Shown piece by piece: positions 17,513 to 25,533 of a DNA stretch of 64,000 bases; position 1 is the first letter of the stretch, and every line of letters begins with the position of its first letter. A program made the position numbers and the translations under genes. The notes below the pieces were generated by a model. The model was given only the letters and a program-made list of their open reading frames with translations. It was not told the DNA's origin and did not search any database. Origin of the DNA: Methylocapsa aurea (lineage in GTDB: Bacteria; Pseudomonadota; Alphaproteobacteria; Rhizobiales; Beijerinckiaceae); the NCBI RefSeq assembly GCF_000746085.1, contig NZ_JQKO01000011.1, positions 99,026 through 163,025 of the forward strand, read 5' to 3'.

Positions 17513-19645
17513 TCAAGCCAAAGCGGGTTCAGGCGTCGCCGCGTAGCGTCCTTCGACGCAGGCCAAGGCGAAAGCAAATTGCAGGGCTATGTCCTCGAGA
17601 TGCTCGAACCGTCCTGACGCGCCGCCATGCCCGGCGCCCATATTCGTCTTCAAGAGGATCGGGCCGCCTCCGGTCATCCGCTCGCGCAAGCGCGCCACCC
17701 ATTTGGCCGGCTCCCAATAGGTGACGCGGGGATCGGTGAGGCCGCCAAGGGCGAGAATTGGCGGATAGCGCTTGGCCGCGACATTGTCATAGGGCGAATA
17801 GGCGCGGATCGTCGCGAAGGCGGCTTTGTCCTCGATTGGATTGCCCCATTCGAGCCATTCGGGCGGCGTCAACGGCAGGTCGGCGTCGAGCATCGTGTTC
17901 AAGACGTCGACGAAAGGCACGTCGGCGATCACCCCGGCGAAAAGCTCGGGCGCCATGTTGACGACCGCGCCCATCAGCATGCCGCCAGCGCTGCCGCCCT
18001 CGGCGACGATTCGTCCCTGGCTGGTGTAGCCGGCCGCGATCAAATGCCGGGCCGCCGCGATGAAGTCGGCAAATGTATTGGGTTTTTTGTCTAACTTGCC
18101 GTCAATATACCAATGCCAGCCTTTGTCCGTTCCGCCGCGGATATGGGCGATGGCGTAAATGAATCCGCGATCGACCAGGGAGAGGCGGTTGGCGCTGAAT
18201 GACGCCGGCATCGGCGAGCCATAGGCGCCATAGCCGTAGAGCAGAACGGGCGCGGAGCCATCGAGGCGCAAGTCGGCCCGGTGGAGGAGCGAGACCGGGA
18301 CCTCCTCGCCATCCGCCGCGATCGCGAACAGCCGACGCGTTGCATATTGCGCGGGATCGTGACCGGAGGGCACGATCTGCCGCTTGCGCAGGCGGCGTTC
18401 ACGGGTTGCGAAATGATAGTCGTAGGTCTCCCTTGGGGTCGTCATCGACGAATAGGTGAATCGCAGCTCGCGGGATTCATATTCGAGACGTTCGCCGAGG
18501 CTAAGATGATAGGCCTCCTCAGTGAAGGCGATGGCGTGCTCCGCGCCGCTCTCGAAATGCCGGATTGCGATGCGCGGCAGTCCGGCCTCCCGTTCGAGGC
18601 GCACGAGATAATCCGGATAGAGCGCCGCCTTCACGATCATCCGGCCGCGCTGGTGAGGAACTTCGTCGACCCAGAAAGCCTTGCCAGGGGTCGCCAAGGG
18701 GGCGCTGGCGATCTTGAAATCCTCGGCGCCATCGGCATTGGTGCGGAAATAGAGCCTGTCGCCGCGATGTTCGACCTCATAGCGCAGCCCCGCCGCGCGC
18801 GGCTCGACGAGGCGGGGCCTCGCGGCGGGATCGTGAAGATCGAGCAGATGGCACTCGGATGAATCGTGATCGCTGACGACGATGATCGCGAAGGCGCCCG
18901 ACTGGCTGCGCCGGACATGCAGGAACCAGCGGGAATCGCGTTCCTCGAAGATGAGGACGTCGCTCGCGGGATCGGTTCCGGCGACGTGCCGGAAGACCTC
19001 GGATGGTCGGTGGTTCTCGTCGACCCGCACATAGTAGAAACCGCTCGAATCGGCCATCCACACGAAGCCGCCATCGGTATCGACGACGGTCTCCGCGCCA
19101 TCCGTTCCGAGGGCGAGATCGCGGACCCGGATGGAATGGAGCTCCGAGCCCTTCTCGTCGACGCTCCAGGCCAGCTTGGCGTGATCGGGCGAATGGCGAA
19201 CCTCGCCCAGCTCGAAAAAGCTCTTGCCGGCGCCCTGCTCGTCGCCGTCCAAAAGGATCTCTTCCTCGCCGCCTGCCTGCGTGGCGCGGCAGAAGAGCGG
19301 GTGCTGGCCGCCTTCCCTGTGGCGGGAATAATAGAGCCAGGGACCGTCGGGGAGAGGAACCTCCGCGTCGTCTTCCTTGATGCGGCCGCGCATCTCCTTG
19401 ACGAGGGTTGCCCGCAAACCTTCCTCCGGAGCGAGAACCGTCCGGGCGAAAGCGTTCTCCGCCTCGATTACGGCGCGAATGTCGGACGGAAGCGCAGCAG
19501 GGTCGCGCAGGACCTCCTGCCAGTTCGCCGCCTTCAGCCAGGCGTATTCGTCGCTCAGCGCGACGCCATGCACTATCCTTTGCTCCACCTGTTTGGGGAT
19601 GGCCGGCGGGGGCGAGGGCGGATTGTCAGGAGCCTGCCCAGTCAT
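17513..19645 (-). CDS. Oligopeptidase B-like S9 serine peptidase
   Basis: A 710-residue prolyl-oligopeptidase-family enzyme, closest to oligopeptidase B, which cuts short peptides after Arg or Lys. An N-terminal seven-bladed propeller (to about residue 430) is followed by an alpha/beta-hydrolase domain. The catalytic Ser is in GGSAGGMLMGAVVN, the Asp is in GGLTDPRV, and the His is in GAGHGGASGR. LYGYGAYGSPMP and HIRGGTDKGWHWY are diagnostic. The N-terminus has no signal peptide, consistent with a cytoplasmic enzyme. It follows msrB by 46 bases on the same strand, so they may be co-transcribed. Confidence 0.9.
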   Translation of the reverse strand: MTGQAPDNPPSPPPAIPKQVEQRIVHGVALSDEYAWLKAANWQEVLRDPAALPSDIRAVIEAENAFARTVLAPEEGLRATLVKEMRGRIKEDDAEVPLPDGPWLYYSRHREGGQHPLFCRATQAGGEEEILLDGDEQGAGKSFFELGEVRHSPDHAKLAWSVDEKGSELHSIRVRDLALGTDGAETVVDTDGGFVWMADSSGFYYVRVDENHRPSEVFRHVAGTDPASDVLIFEERDSRWFLHVRRSQSGAFAIIVVSDHDSSECHLLDLHDPAARPRLVEPRAAGLRYEVEHRGDRLYFRTNADGAEDFKIASAPLATPGKAFWVDEVPHQRGRMIVKAALYPDYLVRLEREAGLPRIAIRHFESGAEHAIAFTEEAYHLSLGERLEYESRELRFTYSSMTTPRETYDYHFATRERRLRKRQIVPSGHDPAQYATRRLFAIAADGEEVPVSLLHRADLRLDGSAPVLLYGYGAYGSPMPASFSANRLSLVDRGFIYAIAHIRGGTDKGWHWYIDGKLDKKPNTFADFIAAARHLIAAGYTSQGRIVAEGGSAGGMLMGAVVNMAPELFAGVIADVPFVDVLNTMLDADLPLTPPEWLEWGNPIEDKAAFATIRAYSPYDNVAAKRYPPILALGGLTDPRVTYWEPAKWVARLRERMTGGGPILLKTNMGAGHGGASGRFEHLEDIALQFAFALACVEGRYAATPEPALA

Positions 19646-19691
19646 GGGGCGAGGCTCGCGGCGACGAGAGAAGCGAGAGAAGAATGCATGA

Positions 19692-20108
19692 TCAGGCGTC
19701 CGCGGGGGTGAATTTCAGGGCGCAGCCGTTCATGCAATAACGCAAGCCGGTCGGCTTCGGCCCGTCCGGGAAGACGTGGCCGAGATGCGCCTCGCACCGC
19801 GCGCAGCGGACTTCGGTGCGGCGCATGAAATGCGAATTGTCCTCATGCGCCTCGACGGCGTCCTCGGCCACCGGCCCGTAGAAACTCGGCCAGCCGGTGC
19901 CTGAATCGAACTTAGTCTTGGCGTCGAACAGGGGCTCGCCGCAGCAAACGCAGGAATAGAGCCCCGGCTTTTTCTGATCCCAGTTCGGACCGGTAAAGGC
20001 CTGCTCGGTGCCGTGTTTGCGAGCGACTTCAAATTGCTCTGGCGTAAGTTGAGAGCGCCATTCGGCCTCGCTTTTCGAGATCTTCTCCTTGGCCGCATCC
20101 TTTGTCAT
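19692..20108 (-). CDS. msrB: Peptide methionine-(R)-sulfoxide reductase MsrB
   Basis: A 138-residue repair enzyme that reduces Met-R-sulfoxide in proteins. Two CxxC pairs bind zinc (CVCCGEPL and [11 protein letters not shown]). The catalytic Cys is in RYCMN, and SGTGWPSF and HVFPDGP are family hallmarks. An additional Cys two residues after the RYCMN motif (NGCAL) replaces the more usual Ser or Ala; its role is unclear. It is first in a likely two-gene unit with the oligopeptidase. Confidence 0.95.
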   Translation of the reverse strand: MTKDAAKEKISKSEAEWRSQLTPEQFEVARKHGTEQAFTGPNWDQKKPGLYSCVCCGEPLFDAKTKFDSGTGWPSFYGPVAEDAVEAHEDNSHFMRRTEVRCARCEAHLGHVFPDGPKPTGLRYCMNGCALKFTPADA

Positions 20109-20510
20109 GGCTTCGCTCCTATCGCTGCAAACTATTCCAAGGGCGGCGCCATCGGCAAGCCGTCTTGCGGGGCCGCGATCCTCAAACTGCGCGATCAGTC
20201 ATATGGGGAGGAATCCCTCGCGCGCCAGGACAATCAATCTGTAACGCCGCCTTTATCAGCTCTGCGTTCATTTGCTCGAATCGGCGTGAAGAAGGTTTTT
20301 TTTCTTGAAAACAATAAAGTGAGTTCATAGCTACTTGCAGATACGAAGATTCGGTCTTAGAAAAGAAAAATGTTCTTACGGGTCGATTCGCGAAGGTCGC
20401 TTAAAGGAACTTTTGTTTGGTGGGGTCTTGCCGCCACATGCGGAAACCATGGGGTCGCTCTTTGACCCACATTCCATCGGTGGCGCCTTCTACTCGGGAT
20501 ATTGAGCGCT
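20109..20510. other. 402-base intergenic region before mucR
   Basis: No gene seen. The stretch is AT-richer than the neighbouring genes and carries the divergent promoters of msrB and mucR. It includes a run of eight T residues at about 20299-20306 and a GGGTC-N7-GACCC inverted repeat close to 20453-20470. Confidence 0.5.
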
Positions 20511-20927
20511 ATGAGCGAGACGTCGGGTTCTAACAGTTACATAGAGCTGGCCGCCGACATTGTGTCGGCCTATGTCAGCAACAATTCAGTGCCGGCGAGC
20601 GATCTTCCCTCGCTCATCAATGAGGTTCACTCGGCATTGCTGCGCGTTACCTCGGGGACTGTGGTCGCTGCGGTCGAAGTGCCAAAGCCGGCGGTGCCCG
20701 CCAAGAAATCGGTGACCAACGATTTTCTCGTTTGTCTCGAGGACGGACGAAAGTTTAAGTCCTTGAAGCGGCATCTTCGCACGCAATACAATATGTCGCC
20801 GGACGAATACCGCGAGAAATGGGGTCTGGCGCCCGATTACCCGATGGTCGCCCCAAATTACGCCAAGGCGCGCTCCAATCTCGCCAAACAAATGGGCCTC
20901 GGGCAGCAGCGCCGGCGCGTGCGCTAG
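20511..20927 (+). CDS. mucR: MucR/Ros-family transcriptional regulator
   Basis: A 138-residue zinc-finger-type regulator that in this order controls exopolysaccharide, motility and cell-cycle genes, often by binding AT-rich DNA. An N-terminal oligomerisation region ([17 protein letters not shown]) precedes the finger [18 protein letters not shown] and the [12 protein letters not shown] tail. Of the usual Cys, Asp, His, His ligands, C75, D78 and H88 are present, but the second His position is Q92. ATG 20511 is preferred to the TTG at 20502. A hairpin follows the stop directly. Confidence 0.92.
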   Translation: MSETSGSNSYIELAADIVSAYVSNNSVPASDLPSLINEVHSALLRVTSGTVVAAVEVPKPAVPAKKSVTNDFLVCLEDGRKFKSLKRHLRTQYNMSPDEYREKWGLAPDYPMVAPNYAKARSNLAKQMGLGQQRRRVR

Positions 20928-20930
20928 CAT

Positions 20931-20961
20931 CCCGATCGACGGATAACTCCCATCGATCGGG
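20931..20961 (+). terminator. Hairpin directly after mucR
   Basis: CCCGATCGA (20931-20939) and TCGATCGGG (20953-20961) form a perfect 9-bp stem with a 13-base loop, starting 3 bases after the mucR stop. There is no T-tract, so it may be a terminator or an mRNA-stabilising end. Confidence 0.5.
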
Positions 20962-21434
20962 GCTAAACAAGTGGCTGGCTCTTTGAATTTGGCGGGCCGA
21001 AGCGGTTTTGAGGCGCGGGGCAAAGCGTCAGGATTGGGCCATTGGCCTGTTCATGCGGTTTCGCTGCAGCGCAGGGCGCCTAAGATCTGCTTTTATTACG
21101 CCGATCCGTCAGAGCATGATTGCTTCAAAGCGAAGCGATTATGCGGTTGATCTTTTCGCTCTGACGCATGATCTTCCCTAAAAAGTCTGTTGCTTTTCCA
21201 GACCGCGTTCGCGTCAGCCGAAGCGGAGACCGGCTCGCTTGATGCGAGCGCGAAAAGCAAAGAGTTCGCCGATTTCTCATTTCAGCGGACCGGAAAGATC
21301 TTTGGAGCTGGCGCGAGAGCTCCTTCCGACGCGCTTATTGGCGAGTTGAAGTGCGCCAGTCCAACGCTTGGCGTTGTCCAACAACCAGACCCGAAGTCCC
21401 CCTTCGCCCTTAAATTGGACAAGGGGTCGCCGCG
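20962..21434. other. Intergenic region between mucR and sufE
   Basis: Apart from the repeat at 21111-21190, I see nothing I can name. A plus-strand frame from 21190 continues antisense into sufE and is not supported. Confidence 0.5.
21111..21190 (+). repeat. Diverged interspersed repeat (AGAGCATGAT type)
   Basis: Begins AGAGCATGATTGCTTC and includes TCTGACGCATGATCTTCCC. AGAGCATGAT is the head of the family B element, and the internal AAGCGAAGCG/CGCTCTGACG parts give inverted pairing. It is a degenerate relative of family B. Confidence 0.6.
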
Positions 21435-21863
21435 TCAGGCGTGCGCGGCGACGGCGGCGCGGGCGTCTGTCTTGATCCGTTCGACCATGGAGCGCACGCC
21501 ATTGGAGCGCTGCGGCGTCAAATGCGCCGAAAGTCCGAGGCTCTGGAACAGATCCTGGGCGTCCGTTGTCAGGATCGTGGCGGCGGGCTGGCCGGAATAG
21601 AGGGCCAGCACGAGAGCGACAAGCCCGCGCACGATATGGGCGTCGCTGTCCCCCTTCAGATTGAGGACCGGGCTTCCTGCATCGCCCGCCGCAATGCGGG
21701 TTTCCAGCCAAACCTGGCTGGCGCATCCAAGAACCTTGTTCGCATCATTATGCGCGGCCTCGTCCAGCGGCTCGAGCATGCGGCCAAGTTCGATCAGATA
21801 GCGGTAGCGGTCTTCCCACTCGTCGAGATAGTTGAAGTTCTCAATGATGTCGTCGAGGTTCAT
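21435..21863 (-). CDS. sufE: SufE-like sulfur acceptor protein
   Basis: A 142-residue cytosolic protein that accepts persulfide sulfur from the cysteine desulfurase SufS for Fe-S cluster assembly. The active Cys sits in KVLGCASQVWL, and FNYLDEWEDRYRYLIELGR at the N-terminus and GLSAHLTPQRSNGVRSMV at the C-terminus are typical. No other suf genes are in the window, so it is unlinked from the main suf cluster here. Confidence 0.93.
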   Translation of the reverse strand: MNLDDIIENFNYLDEWEDRYRYLIELGRMLEPLDEAAHNDANKVLGCASQVWLETRIAAGDAGSPVLNLKGDSDAHIVRGLVALVLALYSGQPAATILTTDAQDLFQSLGLSAHLTPQRSNGVRSMVERIKTDARAAVAAHA

Positions 21864-22035
21864 AGCTGTCCGAAGGGCAAAGAGGTTGATCTGTCTTTAT
21901 AGCGGCGCGGCGCGCGCGGAGCTATCAAAAACGCTCCCCTCGCGAGGCGCGCCCAGCGCCATGCATTTTTCCGACCAGCGCCAAATTGGGCCTTTGCAGC
22001 GACGCGCCGCCGCCCCCTCAAAGCGGGTGCTGGTT

Positions 22036-22106
22036 TAGAGACGCGCTTTAATTCTAATGTGTTGAAACGCGCTCTGATCGAAAAAGTCGATTACCGAACA
22101 TGCTCC
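22036..22106 (+). repeat. Interspersed repeat family A, remnant (copy 3)
   Basis: TAGAGACGCGCTTTAATTC, ATCGAAAAAGTCGATTA and GAACATGCTCC correspond to parts of family A in altered order and sequence. The right end overlaps the last bases of the small DUF5330-like gene. Confidence 0.55.
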
Positions 22107-22375
22107 AGACGGTCGAGCGGAGCCTTGAGCGGGCCTTCGCGCTTGTCGCCCGCGATTTGGCTCAGGCGGGCCGCCGCCTCCAAACAAGCCGCCGGCGCCT
22201 CGAAACAGGCCTTGCCGATCCCTGCGCGGGCGTTGACGAGCGTCCGGGTCAGGATTTCCTGCGTCTTGGGAAGATTTGTGGCCGCCGATGAAATCTGCTG
22301 CGGGACATCGTCCGGCCAAGACATGGAGGCGAAGACAATCGTCAACCAGAAGGCGGAGCGAATCAGAAAAAGCAT
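22091..22375 (-). CDS. Small DUF5330-like exported or membrane protein
   Basis: A 94-residue protein starting MLFLIRSAFWLTIVFASMSWP, a hydrophobic N-terminal signal or anchor. The FLIRSAFWL start and the ACFEAPAACLEAAARL pair of Cys residues resemble the small DUF5330 proteins of this order. Its function is unknown; two Cys in an exported segment could form a disulfide. The C-terminal residues are encoded by DNA that overlaps a family A repeat remnant, so the tail may be repeat-derived. Confidence 0.65.
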   Translation of the reverse strand: MLFLIRSAFWLTIVFASMSWPDDVPQQISSAATNLPKTQEILTRTLVNARAGIGKACFEAPAACLEAAARLSQIAGDKREGPLKAPLDRLEHVR

Positions 22376-22789
22376 CGATCAGTCTCGGATGGGACTCTGG
22401 ATGCCTTTTTACGCGCCCTTTATTAAGATCCGCCGCAATCGACGGCCCGAAACCGGTCAATAAAGATCGCTGTTCGCCCAGTCGCGGCTAAATCGCAACG
22501 ATTTCTATACCATGGCGCCATTTGCCCGCTTCGGGCGCCTGCGATTTCGTGCTTTTGGCGCGGATCCGAGGGGCCAGGGCCGGCACCGCTTAGGGCCGCC
22601 TTAATATGCGTCTGGCACGCTCCTCCTTGTCAAATGGGCTGCTGGAGCTGGCGCGCTTCCCGAGCAGATCGACTGATCCGCTCGCAACGGAAATGTCCGG
22701 ATCCAAGAAATAGAGCATGTTCCGATCGCTTAACCTCGATCGCGTTACTCAAAGAACATGCTTTGGCGCAGCGCAGCGCGGAGAGGGTT
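22376..22789. other. Intergenic region upstream of the DivJ-like kinase
   Basis: Divergent promoter region. It includes a family A repeat at 22711-22764. The kinase reading frame stays open back to an ATG at 22634, but the extra residues would cross the repeat and have no ribosome site, so I treat them as noncoding. Confidence 0.55.
22711..22764 (+). repeat. Interspersed repeat family A, copy 4 (left half only)
   Basis: TAGAGCATGTTCCGATCGC on the left pairs with GAACATGCT on the right. The second half of the element is missing. It ends about 25 bases before the preferred start of the kinase gene. Confidence 0.7.
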
Positions 22790-24631
22790 TTGGGTTATTC
22801 TCTGAGCCTCGAAGGCCAGATCGCCAATTTGGTCCATCCGGACGCCTTGACGCGTCCGATCGAGCGGGCGCGCCAGGAGAGCTTCATCCTGCGCCGGCTG
22901 GCGAGTTCGCTCGCGGCGGCGGCGGCGGCGCCCCTCTACCTTGCTTTGCATGGCGCGCCGACCCTTCTTGAGGCGCTGGTCTTCGTCTGGCTGATCGCGC
23001 CGCTTGGCGCCATCGCCTTTCTCTCCGCCACGGGCCGGCTGCTTGCGGCCGAGGCAATCTCCACCTTCGCCCTCATTGCGGCGGGATTGACGGCCGCTTG
23101 CGGTGCGGGCGCTGCGGACCAGACTGCGCTCGCCTGGCTGGTTCTCGCGCCGCTCGACAGCATTTTCACCCTGAACGCTGTCCTTGTCGGCCTTAGCGGC
23201 GGCTTCGCCATCCTGGCCGTTCTCGCGCTCGCCGCGGCTGACGCCCTCGGGTTTTCCGGCGCCCCGGCGGGCATGGCCAGCGCCGCTTTTTTCGTCGCTC
23301 CGGCGCTTGCCTATGCCACGGCGGCGGCAATAGGCTTTGTCAGGCTTCAAGTCAGGCGCTCGTCGGCGGAGCAGCTCCAGGCCGAGCGCTTCCGCGTCCT
23401 GATTGAGACGGTCGGCGAGCTTGTCGTCACCCATGATCGGTCAGGCGCGGTGACCTCGCTCAGCCGGAATTGCCAGAGCCTGTTCGGCCTGCCGCCGGGG
23501 GAGCTGATGGGGCGCGGCTTCTTCGAACATGTTCATGTCGCCGACAGGCCCGCCTTTCTCAAGGCCATTGCCGACGCCAGCCACGGCGCCGCACCGGTCC
23601 ATACGACCTTGCGTCTGCGCACGTCCGCGCTGGTCGATCGGGGAGCTTACGCCGAGCCGGTCTTTCTGTGGCTGGACATGCGCGCGAGCCGCTGGAGCGA
23701 AGACGCAAACGCCCAGCGCCGGGGGAGGCCGGGCGAGGGCGCGATCGCCATTTTTCGCGACGTCACCAAAGCCAAGCTGCGCCAGGACGAGCTTGAAGCC
23801 GCCCGCGCGAGCGCGGAGGACGCGAGCCTTTCCAAAGATCATTTCCTCGCCAATATGAGCCATGAACTGCGCACGCCGCTGAATTCGATCATCGGATTTT
23901 CAGAAATCCTCAGCGACGCTCAACTGGCCCCAAGCGACCCCGCCAAACAACGCGAATACGCCGCGATCATCCATCAATCCGGGCAGCATCTTCTCGCCGT
24001 CGTCAATTCGATTCTCGACCTGTCGAAGATTCGGTCGGGCTCTTTCGATCTCCTGCCCGAACCTTTTTCGATCGGACCGCTGATCGATCGCTGCTGTGAA
24101 ATGGTCCAGCTCGAGGCCAAAGAGGCCGGCGTCGAGCTGCAGCGCGCCTATCCCGAAGGGCTTGAGGACATCATCGGCGACAAGCGGGCCTTCAAGCAGA
24201 TCTTGATCAACCTGCTTTCGAATGCGGTTAAATTTACCCCCGCCAAGGGCAGCGTCAGCATCGGCGCGCGACTGGAGGGAAATTCGCTTTTGATCCTTGT
24301 CGCCGACACAGGCATCGGCATCAACGCCCGCGATCTGGCGCGGCTCGGCGATCCTTTCTTTCAAGTCAAAGCCTCGCTTGACCGTCCATTCGAGGGAACA
24401 GGCCTTGGCCTTTCGATCGTGAGCGGCCTTGTTGGCCTTCAAGGGGGCGCCATCGCGCTCGCCAGCGAGCCGGACAAGGGGACCTGCGTTCTGGTCCGTC
24501 TGCCGGTCGACTGCCGGCGCTCCATCGACAAGATGCGCGCCTCGGTCAAGATCGAAACGATCCCGCGCTATTGCAGAGGCGAAGACGAGCGCGACCTATT
24601 CCAGCAAATGATGGTGAAGAAAATTGCGTGA
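22790..24631 (+). CDS. DivJ-like PAS sensor histidine kinase
   Basis: A membrane histidine kinase of about 613 residues. An N-terminal block with five or six hydrophobic helices is followed by a PAS domain (FRVLIETVGELVVTHDRSG onward), a HisKA domain with phospho-acceptor His in NMSHELRTPLNSIIGFSE, and an HATPase domain with N box (LINLLSNAVKFTP), G1 (DTGIGI) and G2 (GTGLGLSIV). Multi-TM plus PAS plus this H-box fits the DivJ/PleC class, which sets DivK phosphorylation at the cell poles. The TTG at 22790 has GGAG 6 bases before it; the frame extends to 22634. Its stop overlaps the next gene by 8 bases. Confidence 0.82.
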   Translation: MGYSLSLEGQIANLVHPDALTRPIERARQESFILRRLASSLAAAAAAPLYLALHGAPTLLEALVFVWLIAPLGAIAFLSATGRLLAAEAISTFALIAAGLTAACGAGAADQTALAWLVLAPLDSIFTLNAVLVGLSGGFAILAVLALAAADALGFSGAPAGMASAAFFVAPALAYATAAAIGFVRLQVRRSSAEQLQAERFRVLIETVGELVVTHDRSGAVTSLSRNCQSLFGLPPGELMGRGFFEHVHVADRPAFLKAIADASHGAAPVHTTLRLRTSALVDRGAYAEPVFLWLDMRASRWSEDANAQRRGRPGEGAIAIFRDVTKAKLRQDELEAARASAEDASLSKDHFLANMSHELRTPLNSIIGFSEILSDAQLAPSDPAKQREYAAIIHQSGQHLLAVVNSILDLSKIRSGSFDLLPEPFSIGPLIDRCCEMVQLEAKEAGVELQRAYPEGLEDIIGDKRAFKQILINLLSNAVKFTPAKGSVSIGARLEGNSLLILVADTGIGINARDLARLGDPFFQVKASLDRPFEGTGLGLSIVSGLVGLQGGAIALASEPDKGTCVLVRLPVDCRRSIDKMRASVKIETIPRYCRGEDERDLFQQMMVKKIA

Positions 24632-25304
24632 AGCTCTGGCTGCCGCCGATCATGATTTCGTTCTGGCCGAACCGGCTTCGAAATCGAAGCGATTGAGAGA
24701 CAAGATAACCGCGGTGAAGCGGCGCGGCTCAGGCCGCTCGGCGCGGCGAACCCGGCGCTACGCCATTTGGTTCGCAGGAGCCCTTGCCGTCGCGGCCATC
24801 TGCGGCATTCTGGTCAATGCGCTGACCTTGCAAAAGACTCGTCATCCGGCGCCTCTTTTCGGGCGCACGGTCCCGGCTCCGCGCGTGAAGGAGCCATCGA
24901 TCGCCGAGACGGCCCGCGCTCCGGCGCAACGCTCCGCGCCAAAGGCGGCGCCCGCCAATCCTGCGGCCGACAAACCAGTCGAGCGCGCTCCGCATCCGGC
25001 GCTCCCAGCCGCGCCGGGCGAGGCTGCGGAGCCGCGCCAGCACGACCCGATTTCTCAATTGTTGAAGACGCCGGCTCACGAGCCCGCCGCCAAGACATCG
25101 GCTGAGCCGAGCAAAGCGGTGATGGCGGCGCAGCGGGCGCTCATCAAATTGGGCTATGTGCTGAAGGCCGATGGCGTGGCGGGAGCGGCGACGCGGCAGG
25201 CCATCGAACGCTATGAGCGCGACCATAAATTGCCGGTGCGCGGCGAACTCACGCCGGCCTTGATGAGGCAATTGAGCGCCGCGTCGGGCGTTCCGGTCAA
25301 CTAG
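24624..25304 (+). CDS. Peptidoglycan-binding domain membrane protein
   Basis: A 226-residue bitopic protein. A basic cytoplasmic region (RRGSGRSARRTRR) precedes one transmembrane helix (YAIWFAGALAVAAICGILV). A Pro/Ala-rich periplasmic linker follows, then a C-terminal PG_binding_1 domain of three helices (AAQRALIKLGYVLKADGVAG, then TRQAIERYERDHKLP). It overlaps the DivJ-like kinase gene by 8 bases, so the two are probably translationally coupled and may act together at the envelope. The start is a TTG. The stop TAG at 25302-25304 is the first three bases of a family B repeat. Confidence 0.83.
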   Translation: MREALAAADHDFVLAEPASKSKRLRDKITAVKRRGSGRSARRTRRYAIWFAGALAVAAICGILVNALTLQKTRHPAPLFGRTVPAPRVKEPSIAETARAPAQRSAPKAAPANPAADKPVERAPHPALPAAPGEAAEPRQHDPISQLLKTPAHEPAAKTSAEPSKAVMAAQRALIKLGYVLKADGVAGAATRQAIERYERDHKLPVRGELTPALMRQLSAASGVPVN

Positions 25305-25530
25305 AGCATGATGCCGAAAAGTGGAAACCGGTTTTCGGGCGACATCATGCTCTAACTCTTTGATGAGAGGGGGATTCAAACTTTTGATGGAACCGCGCTG
25401 CGATTCCATCAAAAGTCATCCGGCTCTAGAGCATTTTCGAGCGAAGTGGATACCGGCTCGCGTCAAGAAAATGCGATGGAATAGGAAATTAGAGTTGCTT
25501 TCCAATTCCGCTGAATCGGAAAGGGCTCGA
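25302..25530 (+). repeat. Composite interspersed repeat family B, copy 1
   Basis: Three modules: TAGAGCATGATGCCG to ACATCATGCTCTAA (with GGAAACCGGTTTTCG), then CTCTTTGATG to TCATCCGGCTCTA, then GAGCATTTTCGAGCGAAG to GGAAAGGGCTC. Each contains inverted arms. AAAGTGGAAACCGGTTTTCGG is a sequence widely dispersed in Rhizobiales genomes. Confidence 0.88.
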
Positions 25531-25533
25531 AGG

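Noticed and set aside
21190..21600. 136-codon plus-strand frame overlapping sufE
   Set aside because: It starts in a repeat and ends antisense to sufE; no domain.
22091..22463. Plus-strand frame antisense to the small DUF5330-like gene
   Set aside because: The minus-strand product has a signal-like N-terminus and family resemblance; the plus-strand product has neither.
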